Below are positions 16,856 to 27,900 of a stretch of DNA of 64,000 bases, piece after piece. The notes below the pieces were generated by a model. It searched no databases. It was given only the letters and a program-made list of their open reading frames with translations, and was not told the origin of the DNA. The first letter of the stretch is position 1; each line of letters begins with the position of its first letter. This stretch comes from Belnapia rosea (GTDB lineage: Bacteria; Pseudomonadota; Alphaproteobacteria; Acetobacterales; Acetobacteraceae), in assembly GCF_900101615.1 (NCBI RefSeq), contig NZ_FMZX01000007.1, positions 1-64,000 on the forward strand, given 5' to 3'. Position numbers and translations under genes: made by a program.

Positions 16856-18037
16856 GTGCCGCAAAAAGGCGGCCTGGCGGTGCCGATCCTGGCGCTCGCC
16901 CTTGGCCATGTGCTCTCCAACGCCGTTCGGACGCTGCCCGCCCTGGCGGCCGACCGGATGCAGGCGTCGCTCGGCCTCTCGCCGGAGGGGCTGGCCGCCG
17001 TCACCGGCACCTTCTCCCTTGCCTTCGCCCTGGCCCTGGTGCCGGTCGGCGTCGGCCTCGACCGGCTCGGGGCGCGGCGGACGGCGCTGATCCTGCTGGC
17101 GGTGGCCGGGCTCGGCGCCGTGCTCGCGGCGCTGGCCCCCGGCGCCTGGACGATGCTGCTGGCCCAGGCCGTGCTCGGCGCCGGCTGCGCCGGGATGCTG
17201 ATGGCGCCGATGACCTATGCCGCCCGCGCCGTGCCGCCCTCCCGTTTCGGCCTCTGGTCCGGGATCATCCTGACCTTCGGCAATACGGGGATGCTGCTCT
17301 CGGGCAGCCCGCTCGCCTGGCTGGTGGATTGGCAGGGCTGGAGGGCCGGGTACTGGGCGATGGCGGGCTTCGCCCTGCTGGCCCTGCTGGCCGTCGCGCT
17401 GGTGGTGCGCCAGCCGCCGCCGGCACGCCGCGACCGCACCTCCCTGTGGCAGGATGCGCGCGAGGTGCTGGCCATCGCCGCCTCCCCCGCCCTCCGCCCG
17501 CTGATGGTCTTCGGCGCCGCCAGCTTCGCCACCATCATCGGGCTCCGCGGTCTCTGGGGCGGGCCCTGGCTGATGGAGGCCAAGGGCCTCACGCGGATCG
17601 AGGCCGGCCATATCCTCACCGCCTGCGCCCTGGCGATGACCCTGGCCCCGGTGTTCTGCGGCTGGGTGGAGCGGCGGCTCGGCCGGCCGACGCTGATGCT
17701 GGCGGGCAGCCATCTCGCCGTCGCCGGGCTGATCCTCGCCCTGCTGGCCGGGCGCGGCCTGCCGCCGGGCTGGGATGCGGCGATCTTCGTCCTCATCGGC
17801 CTCCTTGTCTCGGTCCAGCCCGTCGCCTTCGGCCAGGCCCGCGCCGCCGTGCCGCCCGAGCGGGCGGGGCGGGCGCTCTCGGCGCTGAACATCGCCTTCT
17901 TCGCTGGCGCGGCGGCGCTGCAGCCGATCTCGGGCCTGGCTGCCAGCCGGGGGGGCGTCGGCGCCGCGCTGGCGAGTCTCGCCGTGGCGCTGATCGCCTC
18001 CGGGACCGGCTTCCTGCTGCTGCGGCGGCGGGCCTAA
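16856..18037 (+). CDS. MFS transporter
   Basis: 393 residues with twelve hydrophobic segments. The MFS motif A region reads VGLDRLGARRTALI between helices 2 and 3. It starts with GTG at 16856, 4 nt after a strong GGGAGG site. It lies 24 nt behind the FAD dehydrogenase gene and 9 nt before the universal stress protein gene, all on one strand, so it probably belongs to the same transcript as the DDAH-like gene. Substrate cannot be inferred; a carboxylate would fit the neighbouring dehydrogenase. Confidence 0.85.
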   Translation: MPQKGGLAVPILALALGHVLSNAVRTLPALAADRMQASLGLSPEGLAAVTGTFSLAFALALVPVGVGLDRLGARRTALILLAVAGLGAVLAALAPGAWTMLLAQAVLGAGCAGMLMAPMTYAARAVPPSRFGLWSGIILTFGNTGMLLSGSPLAWLVDWQGWRAGYWAMAGFALLALLAVALVVRQPPPARRDRTSLWQDAREVLAIAASPALRPLMVFGAASFATIIGLRGLWGGPWLMEAKGLTRIEAGHILTACALAMTLAPVFCGWVERRLGRPTLMLAGSHLAVAGLILALLAGRGLPPGWDAAIFVLIGLLVSVQPVAFGQARAAVPPERAGRALSALNIAFFAGAAALQPISGLAASRGGVGAALASLAVALIASGTGFLLLRRRA

Positions 18038-18046
18038 TCTCCCCCG

Positions 18047-18877
18047 ATGCTCCGCAGCCTCCTCTTTGCCCTCGATGACACGCCCGGCGCCCTGGCGGCG
18101 CGCGACGCGGCGCTGGCGCTCGCCGCCCGCACCGGCGCGGCGCTGACCGCGGCGGCGATCCTCGACCGGCCGCATACCAGCGGCGCGCACGAGGCCCTGC
18201 CGATCGGCGGCGCCGCCTTCGCCGAGCACCGCGACGCCGCCCGCGCCGCCCGGCTGGAGGCCGAGGCCGCCGCTGCCCTTGCCGCCTTCCGCGCCGCCGC
18301 CGGCACCCTGCCGGTCCGGACGGTGACGCTGGAGGAGGCCCCTGCCCCCGCCCTGCTCCGCGCCAGCGCCGCGCATGACCTCATCCTGCTCGGCCGCGAC
18401 AGCACCCTTGGCCTGGAGGAGACGGAGGACGGGCTCGCCCCCGTCATCCCGACGCTGCTGAAGGACGGCGCCCGCCCGCTTCTGGTGGTCCCGGCCGGCG
18501 CCCCGGCTGAGGGGCCGGTGCTGGTCGGCTATGACGGCTCCGTCCCCGCCATGCGGTCCCTGCAATCCTTCGCCCTGCTCGGCCTTGCCGAGGGCTCGCC
18601 GGTCAAGCTCCTGGCGGCCGACCCGGCGCCGGAGAGCGCCGCGCGGCTCGCCGCCGAGGGCGCCGGCTTCCTCCGCCGGCACGGGCTCGCGGTCGAGGAA
18701 TCCGCCGTCGCCGCCGGGCATCCGGCCGAGCTGCTGCTGGCCGAGGCGGTGACGCTCCGGGCCCGGCTGCTGGTGATGGGCGCCTTCGAGAATGGCCGGC
18801 TGCGCAGCCTCCTGCTCGGCTCCACCACCCGCCGGCTGCTGCGGGAGGCGCCCTGCGCCATTTACGTCCAGCACTGA
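18047..18877 (+). CDS. Tandem-domain universal stress protein
   Basis: 276 residues made of two UspA folds. The first begins LRSLLFALDDTPGA and is degenerate. The second (from about residue 165) has PVLVGYDGSVPAM and ends with the nucleotide-binding pattern MGAFENGRLRSLLLGSTTRR. In the UspA family the G-2x-G-9x-G(S/T) loop binds ATP; the second half keeps a near version. Such proteins are cytoplasmic and respond to stress or starvation. It is the last gene of the run starting at 14583. The 295 nt to the next gene hold no recognised gene; an AT-richer stretch around 19060-19080 may include the efflux promoter. Confidence 0.88.
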   Translation: MLRSLLFALDDTPGALAARDAALALAARTGAALTAAAILDRPHTSGAHEALPIGGAAFAEHRDAARAARLEAEAAAALAAFRAAAGTLPVRTVTLEEAPAPALLRASAAHDLILLGRDSTLGLEETEDGLAPVIPTLLKDGARPLLVVPAGAPAEGPVLVGYDGSVPAMRSLQSFALLGLAEGSPVKLLAADPAPESAARLAAEGAGFLRRHGLAVEESAVAAGHPAELLLAEAVTLRARLLVMGAFENGRLRSLLLGSTTRRLLREAPCAIYVQH

Positions 18878-19172
18878 AGGCCTGAGCAGCCCCCCAGGCG
18901 GTCCTCCCGGCCGCATCTCGCAACCCCGTGATAATGCCGGATCGCGTTGCAGGCCGTCACAATCGGTCACCGATGGGATGGGCCTCACCCGGAGTCGCCA
19001 GTCGCGGCAACGAACATGGCGCATCAGGGCCGCGACCCGGCCGGATGGCGGGTTCACGCCGGTTACATCATACCAAGCTTGCATGGCGGCGAATGACCGC
19101 TATTTGGGAAAGCCATCTGGTCCCGGGGGGGACGCCCTGGTATCGCCAGCCGTTCCGATCCGGATATCCTGC

Positions 19173-20375
19173 ATGATGCGCCGACTGTCCGCAGCTCTCC
19201 TGCTCACCATGCTCGCCTTACCGGCCGAGGCCCAGTTCGGGCCCCAGGGCCCGCCGGCCGTCGGCGTGGTCCCGGCCAACCGCCAGCCGGTGACCGAGAG
19301 CACCGAGTTCACCGGCCGGATCGAGGCGGTGAACCGCGTCGAGATCCGCGCCCGCGTCACCGGCTTCCTCCAGGAGCGCGCCTTCACCGAAGGCCAGGAG
19401 GTGAAGGCCGGCGACGTGCTCTTCCGCATCGAGAAGCCGCCCTTCGAGGCGCAGCTCGAGCAGGCCCGGGCCAATGTCGCCTCCGCCCAGGCGACGCTCG
19501 AGAATGCCCGGGTGGCGCTGGCCCGCGCCCGGGAGCTGCAATCGACCGGCGCCGGCACCCGCGTCGCCCTCGACAACGCCCAGGCACAGGAGCGCACGGC
19601 CAACGCATCGCTGCTCGGCGCCCAGGCTGCGGTACGCGTCGCCGAGATCAATCTCGGCTACACCGATATCCTCTCCCCCATCGACGGCAAGATCGGCCGC
19701 GCCACGCTGACGCCGGGCAATGTCGTCACCCCGACCCTGACCGATCCGCTGGCGACCATCGTCAGCCAGGATCCGATGCGCGTGGTCTTCACCGTCAGCT
19801 CCCGCGCCGCCGGCGAGCTGCAGGCGCGCTACGAGGGCCGCGGCGGGGTGAATGCCGTCGTCGTCCGCGTCCGGCTGAGCGACGGGCGGCCCTATCCGCA
19901 GGCGGGCCGCATCGAGTTCGTCGATACGCAGGTGGACCGCAGCACGGACAGCCTGCTGATCCGCGCCCTCATCCCGAACCCGCTCCGCGCCGGCGCCCGG
20001 GCCGGCAGCCCCGGCGACCGCGAGCTGGTGGACGGCCAGTTCGTCACCGTGGCGGTCGAGGGGATCGAGCCGGTGCAGGCCATCGTCCTGCCCCGTGCCG
20101 CGGTGCTGCAGGACCAGGGCGGCAATTACGTGCTCGTGGTCGATGCCGAGAAGAAGGCGCAGCGCCGCGCCGTCCGCCTCGGCCGCACGATCCGCGACCA
20201 GGTGGTGGTCGAGAACGGGCTGGAAGGCGGCGAGCAGGTGATCAGCGAGGGGTTGCAGCGGGTGCGTCCGGGCCAGGAGGTGAATGCCGCACCGGCCGCC
20301 GCGCCACCAGCGGGCGCCACGCCACCGGGGGGCCCCGCCCCAGGTGGCGCCGCCTCCGGCAGCCGGCCGGGCTGA
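19173..20375 (+). CDS. RND efflux periplasmic adaptor (membrane fusion protein)
   Basis: 400 residues. A signal peptide ends at ...LPAEAQ with no lipobox Cys, so this adaptor is not lipidated. The HlyD/AcrA pattern follows: barrel/lipoyl strand (IEAVNRVEIRARVTGFLQER), coiled-coil hairpin at about 95-150, the second lipoyl half (YTDILSPIDGKIGR), a beta-barrel domain and a Gly/Pro/Ala-rich tail. Two adjacent ATG codons (19173, 19176) can start it. It lies 6 nt before the pump gene. No outer-membrane channel gene (TolC/OprM type) or TetR repressor is adjacent. Confidence 0.93.
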   Translation: MMRRLSAALLLTMLALPAEAQFGPQGPPAVGVVPANRQPVTESTEFTGRIEAVNRVEIRARVTGFLQERAFTEGQEVKAGDVLFRIEKPPFEAQLEQARANVASAQATLENARVALARARELQSTGAGTRVALDNAQAQERTANASLLGAQAAVRVAEINLGYTDILSPIDGKIGRATLTPGNVVTPTLTDPLATIVSQDPMRVVFTVSSRAAGELQARYEGRGGVNAVVVRVRLSDGRPYPQAGRIEFVDTQVDRSTDSLLIRALIPNPLRAGARAGSPGDRELVDGQFVTVAVEGIEPVQAIVLPRAAVLQDQGGNYVLVVDAEKKAQRRAVRLGRTIRDQVVVENGLEGGEQVISEGLQRVRPGQEVNAAPAAAPPAGATPPGGPAPGGAASGSRPG

Positions 20376-20381
20376 CCCGCC

Positions 20382-23300
20382 ATGATCTCGAGCGTCTTCG
20401 TCGACCGCCCCCGGCTGGCGATCGTCATCGCCATCGTCATCACCCTCGCGGGGCTGCTGGCCCTGCTGCGCATCCCCGTCGCGCAGTTCCCGGACATCGT
20501 GCCGCCCCAGGTCTCGGTGAACGCGACCTATCCGGGCGCATCCGCCGCCGTCATCGAGGCGACCGTCGCGCAGATCATCGAAAGCGCCGTGAACGGCGTC
20601 GAGAACATGATCTACATGCGCTCGAACAGCGCCAATGACGGCACCTACCAACTCTCGGTCAGCTTTGCCCTGGGCACCAACCCGGACATCAACACCGTCA
20701 ACGTCAACAATCGCATCCAGGCCAATATCGCCCGATTGCCGCAGGAGGTGCAGCGGGCCGGGCTGATCGTCCGCAAGCAGTCCTCCTCGGTGCTGCAGTT
20801 CATCGCGCTGACCTCGACGAACCCCGAGCATACGCCGCTCTTCCTGTCGAACTACCTCACCATCAACATGGTGGACCGGATGGCGCGCGTGCCCGGCGTC
20901 GGCCAGGCGAACATCTTCGGCGCGCAGAACTACTCCATGCGCGTGTGGTTCGAGATCGACCGCCTCACCAGCCTGAACCTGACGCCGCAGGACCTGATCA
21001 CGGCGATCCAGAGCCAGAACATCCAGGCCGCGGTCGGCCGCATCGGCGCCCAGCCGATTCCCGACACCCAGCAATTCCAGATGAACATCCAGACGCTCGG
21101 GCGCCTTATCACGCCCGAGCAGTTCAGCGACATCATCATCAGGGCCAATCCGGACGGCTCGGTCCTGCGCGTGCGGGACGTGGCGCGCGTCGAGCTCGGC
21201 GCCCAGAGCATGGACACGGTGAGCCGGCTGAACGGGCAGAGCGCCGTCACGGTCGGCGTCTATCTCTCGCCCGGCGCCAATGCGGTGACCGTCTCGAACG
21301 CGATGAAGCGCACGCTGGACGAGCTCTCGACCCGCTTCCCCGAGGGGATGCGGGCGCAGGTGCTCTATGACAGCTCGACCTTCGTCGTCGATACGATCGA
21401 GGAGGTGATCCACACCCTGCTCGAGGCCTTCGTCCTCGTCGTCATCGTGGTCTATCTCTTCCTCGGCTCGCTGCGGGCGACCATCATCCCGACCATCGCG
21501 GTGCCGGTCAGCCTGATCGGCGCCTTCGCCATCCTGCTTGCCATCGGCTACAGCGCGAATACCGTCTCGCTGCTCGCCATGGTGCTGGCCATCGGCATCG
21601 TCGTCGACGACGCGATCGTCGTGGTCGAGAATGTCGAGCGGGTGATGGAGGAGCACCCCGAATGGGAGCCGGCGCGAGCGGTGAAGCAGGCCATGGCCGA
21701 GATCACCGCGCCGATCATCGCCATCACCCTCGTTCTGCTCTCGGTCTTCGTTCCCATCGCCTTCATCCCCGGCCTCTCGGGCGTGTTGTTCCGCCAGTTC
21801 GCGGTGACCATCTCGGCGGCGATGGTGATCTCGGCGCTGAATGCGCTGACCCTCTCGCCGGCGCTTTGCGTGCTCTTCCTCCGCCATACCGGCCCGAAGC
21901 GGGGGCCGATCAAGTATATCCTGCGGGGTATCGACAAGGTGCGGGACGGCTATGCCTCGGTCGTCAAGCGGCTGGTGCGGATCTCGATCCTGTCGCTCGC
22001 GCTGACCGCGGCCATCGCCTTCGGCATCTTCACCATCGGCTCGAAGACGCCGCAGGGCTTCCTGCCGCAGGAGGACCAGGGCACCTTCTTCATCCAGGTC
22101 TCGCTGCCGCAGGCCGCCTCCCTCTCCCGCACCCGCGCCACGGTGGAGCAGGTGGAGGGCATCCTGAAGGGCATCCCGGCGGTGGAGAACGTCCTGGCGA
22201 TCGTCGGCTTCAGCCTGATCGACCAGGGCGCGCAGTCCAACTCCGCCTTCATCGTGGCCCGGCTGAAGCCCTTCGAGGACCGGACCGACGCGGCGGATTC
22301 GGTCTTCGCCTCCATTGGGCGGGTCTTCGGCGCGGGTGCCAATGTCCGCACCGCCACGGTCGTCGCCTTCAACCTGCCGCCGATCATCGGCCTCGGCACC
22401 GGCGGCGGCTTCGAGTACCAGCTCCAGGACCTTCAGGGTCGCGACCCGGCGGAGCTGGGCAGCGCGATGCTCGGCCTCGTCGTCGCGGCCAACCAGGACC
22501 CGCGGCTGCAGCAGGTCTTCTCGACCTTCTCGGCGGCGACGCCCTCGCTCTTCCTCGATGTGGACCGCGACAAGGCCCAGGCCCTCGGCATCCCCATCTC
22601 CAACATCTTCTCGGCGCTGCAGGCGGCGCTGGGCGGGTTCTACGTCAACGACTTCAACCTGTTCGGCCGCACCTGGCAGGTGAATATCCAGGCCGAGGCG
22701 CAGGACCGCGACGACATCGAGGACATCTGGCGCATCCGCGTCCGCAACAGCCGGGGCGACATGGTGCCGCTCCGCGCCTTCGCCGATGTGCGGATCGTGG
22801 TCGGGCCGCAGACGATCAGCCGCTACAACAACTACCGCGCGGTGCTGATCAACGGCGCGCCGAAGCCCGGCGTCTCCTCGGGCGATGCGCTGAACGCCAT
22901 GGAGGAGCTCTCGCGCCGGGTGCTGCCCGCTGGCTATGGCTATGAATGGACCGGTACCGCCTATCAGGAGAGGCTGGCGGCCGGGCAGACCATCTACGTG
23001 GTCGCGCTCGCCATCCTCTTCGCCTACCTCTTCCTGGTCGCCCTCTATGAGAGCTGGACCATCCCGGTCCCGGTGCTGCTGTCGGTGGCGGTGGGCGGCC
23101 TCGGCTCCTTCCTCGCCATCCAGATCGCGGGGCTCAGCCTCGATGTCTATGCGCAGATCGGCCTCGTGGTGCTGATCGCGCTGGCGGCGAAGAACGGCAT
23201 CCTGATCATCGAATTCGCCAAGGACTCGCGGGAGCGCGGCATGTCCATCCGCGACGCGGCGATCGAGGGGTCCCGCCTCCGCTTCCGCGCGGTGATGATG

Positions 23301-23579
23301 ACCTCGATCGCCTTCGTCCTCGGCCTGGTGCCGCTGGTGACGGCCTCGGGCGCCGCCATGCTCTCCCGCCGCGCGGTCGGCACGCCGGTCTTCGGCGGGA
23401 TGCTGGCGGCCTCGATCATCGGCATCTTCATGATCCCGATGCTTTACGTTGTCTTTCAGGCGACGCGGGAGCGGGTGAAGGGCTGGATGGGCATCCGCCC
23501 GGTGGAGGCGCATGCCTCGGTCGGTCCCGGCCAGTCGCCCCACCCGGCGCCGGACAAGACCGACAGCACCCGGTCTTGA
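20382..23579 (+). CDS. RND multidrug efflux pump, HAE1 (AcrB) type
   Basis: 1065 residues, the full length for a hydrophobe/amphiphile efflux transporter. Helix 4 carries the proton-relay pair in [16 protein letters not shown], and helix 10 carries the essential Lys in [16 protein letters not shown]. The porter-domain repeats are present in both halves. With the upstream adaptor it would form a tripartite exporter with an outer-membrane channel encoded elsewhere. Substrates are probably drugs, solvents or bile-salt-like compounds; family knowledge does not permit more. The stop codon is shared with the TTG start of the glycosyltransferase gene. Confidence 0.96.
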   Translation: MISSVFVDRPRLAIVIAIVITLAGLLALLRIPVAQFPDIVPPQVSVNATYPGASAAVIEATVAQIIESAVNGVENMIYMRSNSANDGTYQLSVSFALGTNPDINTVNVNNRIQANIARLPQEVQRAGLIVRKQSSSVLQFIALTSTNPEHTPLFLSNYLTINMVDRMARVPGVGQANIFGAQNYSMRVWFEIDRLTSLNLTPQDLITAIQSQNIQAAVGRIGAQPIPDTQQFQMNIQTLGRLITPEQFSDIIIRANPDGSVLRVRDVARVELGAQSMDTVSRLNGQSAVTVGVYLSPGANAVTVSNAMKRTLDELSTRFPEGMRAQVLYDSSTFVVDTIEEVIHTLLEAFVLVVIVVYLFLGSLRATIIPTIAVPVSLIGAFAILLAIGYSANTVSLLAMVLAIGIVVDDAIVVVENVERVMEEHPEWEPARAVKQAMAEITAPIIAITLVLLSVFVPIAFIPGLSGVLFRQFAVTISAAMVISALNALTLSPALCVLFLRHTGPKRGPIKYILRGIDKVRDGYASVVKRLVRISILSLALTAAIAFGIFTIGSKTPQGFLPQEDQGTFFIQVSLPQAASLSRTRATVEQVEGILKGIPAVENVLAIVGFSLIDQGAQSNSAFIVARLKPFEDRTDAADSVFASIGRVFGAGANVRTATVVAFNLPPIIGLGTGGGFEYQLQDLQGRDPAELGSAMLGLVVAANQDPRLQQVFSTFSAATPSLFLDVDRDKAQALGIPISNIFSALQAALGGFYVNDFNLFGRTWQVNIQAEAQDRDDIEDIWRIRVRNSRGDMVPLRAFADVRIVVGPQTISRYNNYRAVLINGAPKPGVSSGDALNAMEELSRRVLPAGYGYEWTGTAYQERLAAGQTIYVVALAILFAYLFLVALYESWTIPVPVLLSVAVGGLGSFLAIQIAGLSLDVYAQIGLVVLIALAAKNGILIIEFAKDSRERGMSIRDAAIEGSRLRFRAVMMTSIAFVLGLVPLVTASGAAMLSRRAVGTPVFGGMLAASIIGIFMIPMLYVVFQATRERVKGWMGIRPVEAHASVGPGQSPHPAPDKTDSTRS

Positions 23580-24823
23580 GCCGGATCCTCCTCGCCACCA
23601 CCGGATCGCTTGGGGATCTCTTCCCCTATCTGGCGGTGGCGGCGGGGCTGCGGGGCCGTGGCCATCAGGTCACCATCGCCACGGCCGAGGGCTATCGCGG
23701 ACGGGTGGAGGCGGCCGGGCTTGGCTTCGCCCCCATGCGCCCCAGCATGCCGGAGGGCGAGCCGGACCTCGCCGCCTTCGCCCGGGCGATGGACCGGCGG
23801 ACCGGGCCTGAATTCGTCTGGCGAACCCTGGTCGCCGAGCCCATCCGCGATGCCTATGCCGATCTGATGGCGGCCAGCGAGGGGGTGGCGCTGATCCTCG
23901 CCAGCCCGGTCGCCGCCGCGGCGCCGATGGTGGCCGAGTGCCGCGGCCTGCCCTGGGCGCCCGCCTATCTCCAGCCCTTCACCCTGTTCTCGGCCGAGGA
24001 TCCGGGCATCCCCGGCGGCTATGACTGGCTCTGGCGGGCGGAGTGGCTGCGGCGCCTGGCAGGCCCGGCGATACGATCCGTCGCCCGATGGATGGTCGGT
24101 CGCTGGTCCAGGGACGTCGCCGCGTTCCGGGTGGAACTCGGCTTGCCCGCGGCCACCGACCCCATTCTCAATGCCGCGCGCCCGCCGGCCTTCTCCCTCT
24201 CGCTCTTCTCGCCGCTGCTGAGCCGGGCCGAACCGCCGCCGACCGGCTTCCCCTTCTGGGACGAGCCGGCGCCGATGCCGCGGGAGCTGGCGCGGTTCCT
24301 CGCCGCCGGCCCGCCGCCGCTGGTCTTCACCCTGGGCTCGGCCGCCATCTACGCGCCAGGCCGGTTCTTCGCCGAGAGCCTGGAGGCCGCGCGGCTGCTC
24401 GGCCAGCGGGCGGTGCTGCTGACCGGGACAGCGGCGAACCGTGCCGCCCTCGGCCCCCTGCCGCCCGGGATGCTGGCGGTGGACTACCTGCCGCATTCCG
24501 CCCTGTTCCCCGCCGCCTCGGCCATCATCCACCAGGGTGGCATCGGTACCTCGGCCCAGGCGATGCGGGCCGGGCGGCCGATGCTGGTGGTGCCTTTCAG
24601 CCACGACCAGCCGGACAATGCGGCGCGGCTCGCCCGGCTCGGCATCGCCGCCAGCCTCCCCACTGCACGCTACCGGGCGGACCGGGCCAGCAAAGCCCTC
24701 GGGCCGCTGCTCGACAATCCGGAGGTCGAGGCCCGGGCCGGGGCCATCGGCCGGGCCATCCGGGCGGAGGATGGGGTCGGCGCGGCCTGCGACCGGGTGG
24801 AGGCCTGGCTCGGCGGCCGCTGA
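23576..24823 (+). CDS. UGT/MGT-type glycosyltransferase (GT1-like)
   Basis: 415 residues of the GT-B fold. The N-terminus reads [19 protein letters not shown], a typical acceptor-domain start. The C-terminal donor-binding motif is seen as [20 protein letters not shown] followed by [15 protein letters not shown]. Members move sugars from nucleotide sugars to lipids, sterols or antibiotics. It begins with TTG at 23576, overlapping the pump's TGA (TTGA), so it is translationally coupled to the efflux genes. That suggests it modifies, or is co-needed with, an exported compound. The TTG call rests on the overlap and on the fold starting immediately. Confidence 0.85.
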   Translation: MSRILLATTGSLGDLFPYLAVAAGLRGRGHQVTIATAEGYRGRVEAAGLGFAPMRPSMPEGEPDLAAFARAMDRRTGPEFVWRTLVAEPIRDAYADLMAASEGVALILASPVAAAAPMVAECRGLPWAPAYLQPFTLFSAEDPGIPGGYDWLWRAEWLRRLAGPAIRSVARWMVGRWSRDVAAFRVELGLPAATDPILNAARPPAFSLSLFSPLLSRAEPPPTGFPFWDEPAPMPRELARFLAAGPPPLVFTLGSAAIYAPGRFFAESLEAARLLGQRAVLLTGTAANRAALGPLPPGMLAVDYLPHSALFPAASAIIHQGGIGTSAQAMRAGRPMLVVPFSHDQPDNAARLARLGIAASLPTARYRADRASKALGPLLDNPEVEARAGAIGRAIRAEDGVGAACDRVEAWLGGR

Positions 24824-24898
24824 TTTCACGCCTTCCCCCTCTTCCCGTCGCCCCCTTCCTCCGCAGATGATGGGGCAGACATTGGACGGGAGGTCACC

Positions 24899-27232
24899 AT
24901 GGCCAAATTCGGGCTGAGCCAGCCGATGCGACGGATCGAGGATCCGCGCCTGCTGATCGGTGGCGGCCGCTATACCGACGACATCGCCATGCCGGGCGTC
25001 GCCCATGGCGTGGTGCTGCGCAGCCCGCATGCCGCGGCGAAGATCCTTTCGATCGACACCTCCGGCGCGCTCGCCGTACCGGGCGTGCTCGCCGTCATCA
25101 CCGGCAAGGATTGGGAGGCGGAAGGCCTCGGCGAGATCCCCTGCGTCATCCCGCTGAAGAACCGCGACGGCACGGAGCGCTCCAACACGCCGCGCGGCGC
25201 GCTGGCGACCGACCGGGTGCGCCATGTCGGCGACCCGGTCGCCTTCATCGTCGCCGAGACCTATGAGGCGGCGCGGGACGGGGCCGAGGCGGTGATGGTC
25301 GATTACGACCTGCTGCCGGCGGCGACCGACCTCGCCACCGCCTATAAGCCCGGCGCGCCGCAGGTCTGGGACGAGATCCCGAACAACACCGTCTTCGACT
25401 GGGAGACGGGCGACAAGGCGAAGGCGGCGGAGCTCGTCGCGCAGGCGGCGCATGTGACGAAGCTGACGGTCGTCAACAACCGCGTCATCGTGAACAGCAT
25501 GGAGGTCCGCGCCGCGACCGCCGAATACGACGCGGCCAACGAGAAGTTCACCCTGTTCTGCGGCACCCAGGGCTCCTGGCTGGTCAAGAACCTGCTGGCC
25601 GAGAGCGTCTTTAAGCTGCCGCCGGAGAAGTTCCGCGTCGTGACCCCGGATGTGGGCGGCGGCTTCGGCATGAAGCTCTACCTGTACGGCGAGTATGCCC
25701 TGGTCTGCATGGCGGCGCGCCGCCTCGGCCGGCCGGTGAAGTGGACCAGCGAGCGGACCGAGGCCTTCCAGTCCGACACGCAGGGCCGCGACAACATCAC
25801 AGAGGCGGAGCTGGCCCTCGACAAGGACGGCAAATTCCTGGCGCTGCGCACCACCAACTATGCCGGCATGGGCGCCTATCTCTCGACCTTCGCGCCGATG
25901 ATCCCGACCGGCGCGGGCACCAAGGTCCTGGCCAGCGTCTACAACTTCCAGGCGATCCACGCCCATGTCATCGGCGTGCTGACCAACACCGTGCCGGTCG
26001 ATGCCTATCGCGGCGCCGGGCGGCCGGAGAGCAATTACGTCGTCGAGCGGCTGATCGATGCCGCGGCGCGTGAGCTGGGGATCGACCGCGTCGAGCTGCG
26101 GAAGCGCAACATGGTGCAGCCAAGCGCCATGCCCTATGTCACCGCGGTCGGCCAGCGCTATGACAGCGGCGACTTCGGCGCGGTGCTGGATGCGGCGTTG
26201 AGGAATATCGACTGGGCCGGCTTCGCCGCCCGCCGCAAGGCGGCCGAGGCCCGCGGCAAGCGGCGCGGCATCGGCGTTGCCTATTACCTGGAAGCGACCG
26301 GCGGCGGGCCGACGGAGCGGGCCGAGGTGCGCTTCGCCGCCGATGGCATGGTCGATGTCCTGGTCGGCACGCAGTCCACCGGCCAGGGGCACGAGACCGC
26401 CTATGCCATGCTGACGAGCCATGAGCTCGGCATCCCGATGGAGAAGATCCGCATCGTCCAGGGCGATTCGGATGAGATCCCGACGGGTGGCGGCACCGGC
26501 GGCGCGCGCAGCCTCTACTCCGAGGGGCAGGCGATCCTGCTGACCGCCGCGACCGTGGTCGAGAAGGGCAAGCAGGCCGCCTCCGAGCATCTCGAAGCCT
26601 CGGTGGCCGATATCGAATTCGCATCCATCGGCGGCCGCTTCTCGGTGGTTGGCACGGATCGCGGCGTCGACATCCTCTCGCTGGCCAATATCCAGCGGGA
26701 GCGGGCGGCGCGCGGCGAGTCCGCCACGCTGCTGGACGCGGCCGAGGTTGCCGAGATCAAGTCCCACACCTTCCCCAATGGCTGCCACATCGCCGAGGTG
26801 GAGGTCGATCCGGATACCGGCCTGATCGAGGTGCCGCGCTACGTGGTGGTCGACGATGTCGGGCATGCGATCAACCCGATGATCGTGCGCGGCCAGGTGC
26901 ATGGCGGCGTGGCCCAGGGCATCGGCCAGGCGGTGCATGAGCGCACCGCCTATGACCCGGAGAGCGGCCAGCTCCTCTCCGCCTCCTTCATGGACTACGC
27001 CCTGCCCCGGGCGGAGGACCTGCCGGATATCGAGGTGGAGTTCCTCTCCGTCCCCTGCGAGACCAACCCGCTCGGGGTGAAGGGGGCCGGCGAGGCCGGG
27101 GCGGTCGGCTCGCCGCCGGCGCTGATGAATGCGCTGGTCGATGCGCTCTCGCCCATCGGCGTCACCCATCTCGACATGCCGGCGACGCCGGAGACGGTGT
27201 GGAAGGCGATCGCCATGGCGAAGGCGGCCTAA
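24899..27232 (+). CDS. Molybdenum hydroxylase large subunit (xanthine dehydrogenase/CoxL family)
   Basis: 777 residues. It shows the large-subunit hallmarks: GGGFGMK for molybdopterin-cytosine dinucleotide, the active-site loop [18 protein letters not shown], and the C-terminal GAGEAGAVG containing the conserved Glu. AYRGAGR places it with form-II CO dehydrogenase-like/aromatic or aldehyde oxidoreductases, not true form-I CO dehydrogenase (AYRCSFR). The 2Fe-2S and FAD subunit genes that normally accompany it are not adjacent. Start ATG 24899 follows GGGAGG. Substrate unknown, likely an N-heterocycle or aldehyde. Confidence 0.92.
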   Translation: MAKFGLSQPMRRIEDPRLLIGGGRYTDDIAMPGVAHGVVLRSPHAAAKILSIDTSGALAVPGVLAVITGKDWEAEGLGEIPCVIPLKNRDGTERSNTPRGALATDRVRHVGDPVAFIVAETYEAARDGAEAVMVDYDLLPAATDLATAYKPGAPQVWDEIPNNTVFDWETGDKAKAAELVAQAAHVTKLTVVNNRVIVNSMEVRAATAEYDAANEKFTLFCGTQGSWLVKNLLAESVFKLPPEKFRVVTPDVGGGFGMKLYLYGEYALVCMAARRLGRPVKWTSERTEAFQSDTQGRDNITEAELALDKDGKFLALRTTNYAGMGAYLSTFAPMIPTGAGTKVLASVYNFQAIHAHVIGVLTNTVPVDAYRGAGRPESNYVVERLIDAAARELGIDRVELRKRNMVQPSAMPYVTAVGQRYDSGDFGAVLDAALRNIDWAGFAARRKAAEARGKRRGIGVAYYLEATGGGPTERAEVRFAADGMVDVLVGTQSTGQGHETAYAMLTSHELGIPMEKIRIVQGDSDEIPTGGGTGGARSLYSEGQAILLTAATVVEKGKQAASEHLEASVADIEFASIGGRFSVVGTDRGVDILSLANIQRERAARGESATLLDAAEVAEIKSHTFPNGCHIAEVEVDPDTGLIEVPRYVVVDDVGHAINPMIVRGQVHGGVAQGIGQAVHERTAYDPESGQLLSASFMDYALPRAEDLPDIEVEFLSVPCETNPLGVKGAGEAGAVGSPPALMNALVDALSPIGVTHLDMPATPETVWKAIAMAKAA

Positions 27233-27319
27233 CGCCGCCCTCCCCGGAAGTACGCCCGCTGCCGGAACGGCCCCCCGTTCCGGCGGGGAGTCGCACTCCG
27301 TCGCCCGTCAATGCTAAGG

Positions 27320-27349
27320 AAAGGGGCCCGGCCCAGGATGGGCCCCTTT
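27320..27349 (+). terminator. Perfect 10-bp stem terminator just before ppa
   Basis: AAAGGGGCCC (27320-27329) pairs perfectly with GGGCCCCTTT (27340-27349) around a 10-nt loop. It lies 87 nt after the molybdenum hydroxylase gene and ends 2 nt before the Shine-Dalgarno of ppa (GGAGAA at 27352). The short T run makes it a plausible intrinsic terminator. Because any ppa promoter must lie upstream or overlap it, it could also act as a leader attenuator. Confidence 0.6.
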
Positions 27350-27366
27350 CCGGAGAATCACGGTCC

Positions 27367-27900
27367 ATGCGTCTCGACGCCATCGCTATCGGCAAGAACC
27401 CACCCGAGGATATCAATGTGGTGGTCGAGGTCGCCATCGGCGGCGAGCCGATCAAATACGAGATGGACAAGGAGGCCGGCACGCTGGTCGTCGACCGCTT
27501 CCTCTACACGCCGATGCGCTATCCCGGGAATTACGGCTTCGTTCCGCACACGCTGAGCGACGATGGCGACCCGATCGACGTGCTGATCGCCAACACCCGC
27601 CCGATCGTCCCGGGTGCCGTCATCAATGTCCGCCCGGTCGGCGTGCTGAAGATGGAGGATGACGGCGGCATCGACGAGAAGATCATCGCCGTGCCCTCGA
27701 CCAAGCTGACGCGGCGCTACGAGAAGGTCGCCAACTACTCCGACCTGCCGCAGATCACGCTCGACCAGATCAAGCACTTCTTCGAGCACTACAAGGATCT
27801 CGAGCCCGGCAAGTGGGTGAAGATCACCGGCTGGGGCGATGCCGCCGAGGCCAGGCAGCTGATCCTGGAAGCCATCGAGCGGGCCAAGGCCGCGGAATGA
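27367..27900 (+). CDS. ppa: Inorganic pyrophosphatase (family I)
   Basis: 177 residues, the normal bacterial family I length. It hydrolyses pyrophosphate to two phosphates with Mg2+ and is essential and cytoplasmic. The signature [10 protein letters not shown] carries the three catalytic Asp residues. Also conserved are [18 protein letters not shown] and [13 protein letters not shown]. The ATG at 27367 has GGAGAA at 9-nt spacing. The last codon region overlaps the start of the next gene (ATGA), so a GalB-type gene is translationally coupled to this housekeeping gene. Confidence 0.97.
   Translation: MRLDAIAIGKNPPEDINVVVEVAIGGEPIKYEMDKEAGTLVVDRFLYTPMRYPGNYGFVPHTLSDDGDPIDVLIANTRPIVPGAVINVRPVGVLKMEDDGGIDEKIIAVPSTKLTRRYEKVANYSDLPQITLDQIKHFFEHYKDLEPGKWVKITGWGDAAEARQLILEAIERAKAAE

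Noticed and set aside
15233-19084. Very long open frame on the reverse strand
   Set aside because: It is antisense to four well-supported genes and encodes a low-complexity Gly/Ala/Arg/Glu/Asp sequence. This is the usual by-product of extreme GC content.
19218-23543. Reverse-strand frame of more than 1400 codons
   Set aside because: It mirrors the RND adaptor and pump genes codon by codon and has the composition of a shadow (Asp/Arg/Gly/His-rich), with no domain.
25640-26040. True CO dehydrogenase
   Set aside because: The active-site loop reads AYRGAGRPE, not the form-I AYRCSFR, and the partner subunit genes are absent.
23456-27169. Reverse-strand frame opposite the glycosyltransferase and molybdenum hydroxylase genes
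   Set aside because: Shadow frame with no recognisable domain; the forward genes have complete catalytic motifs.
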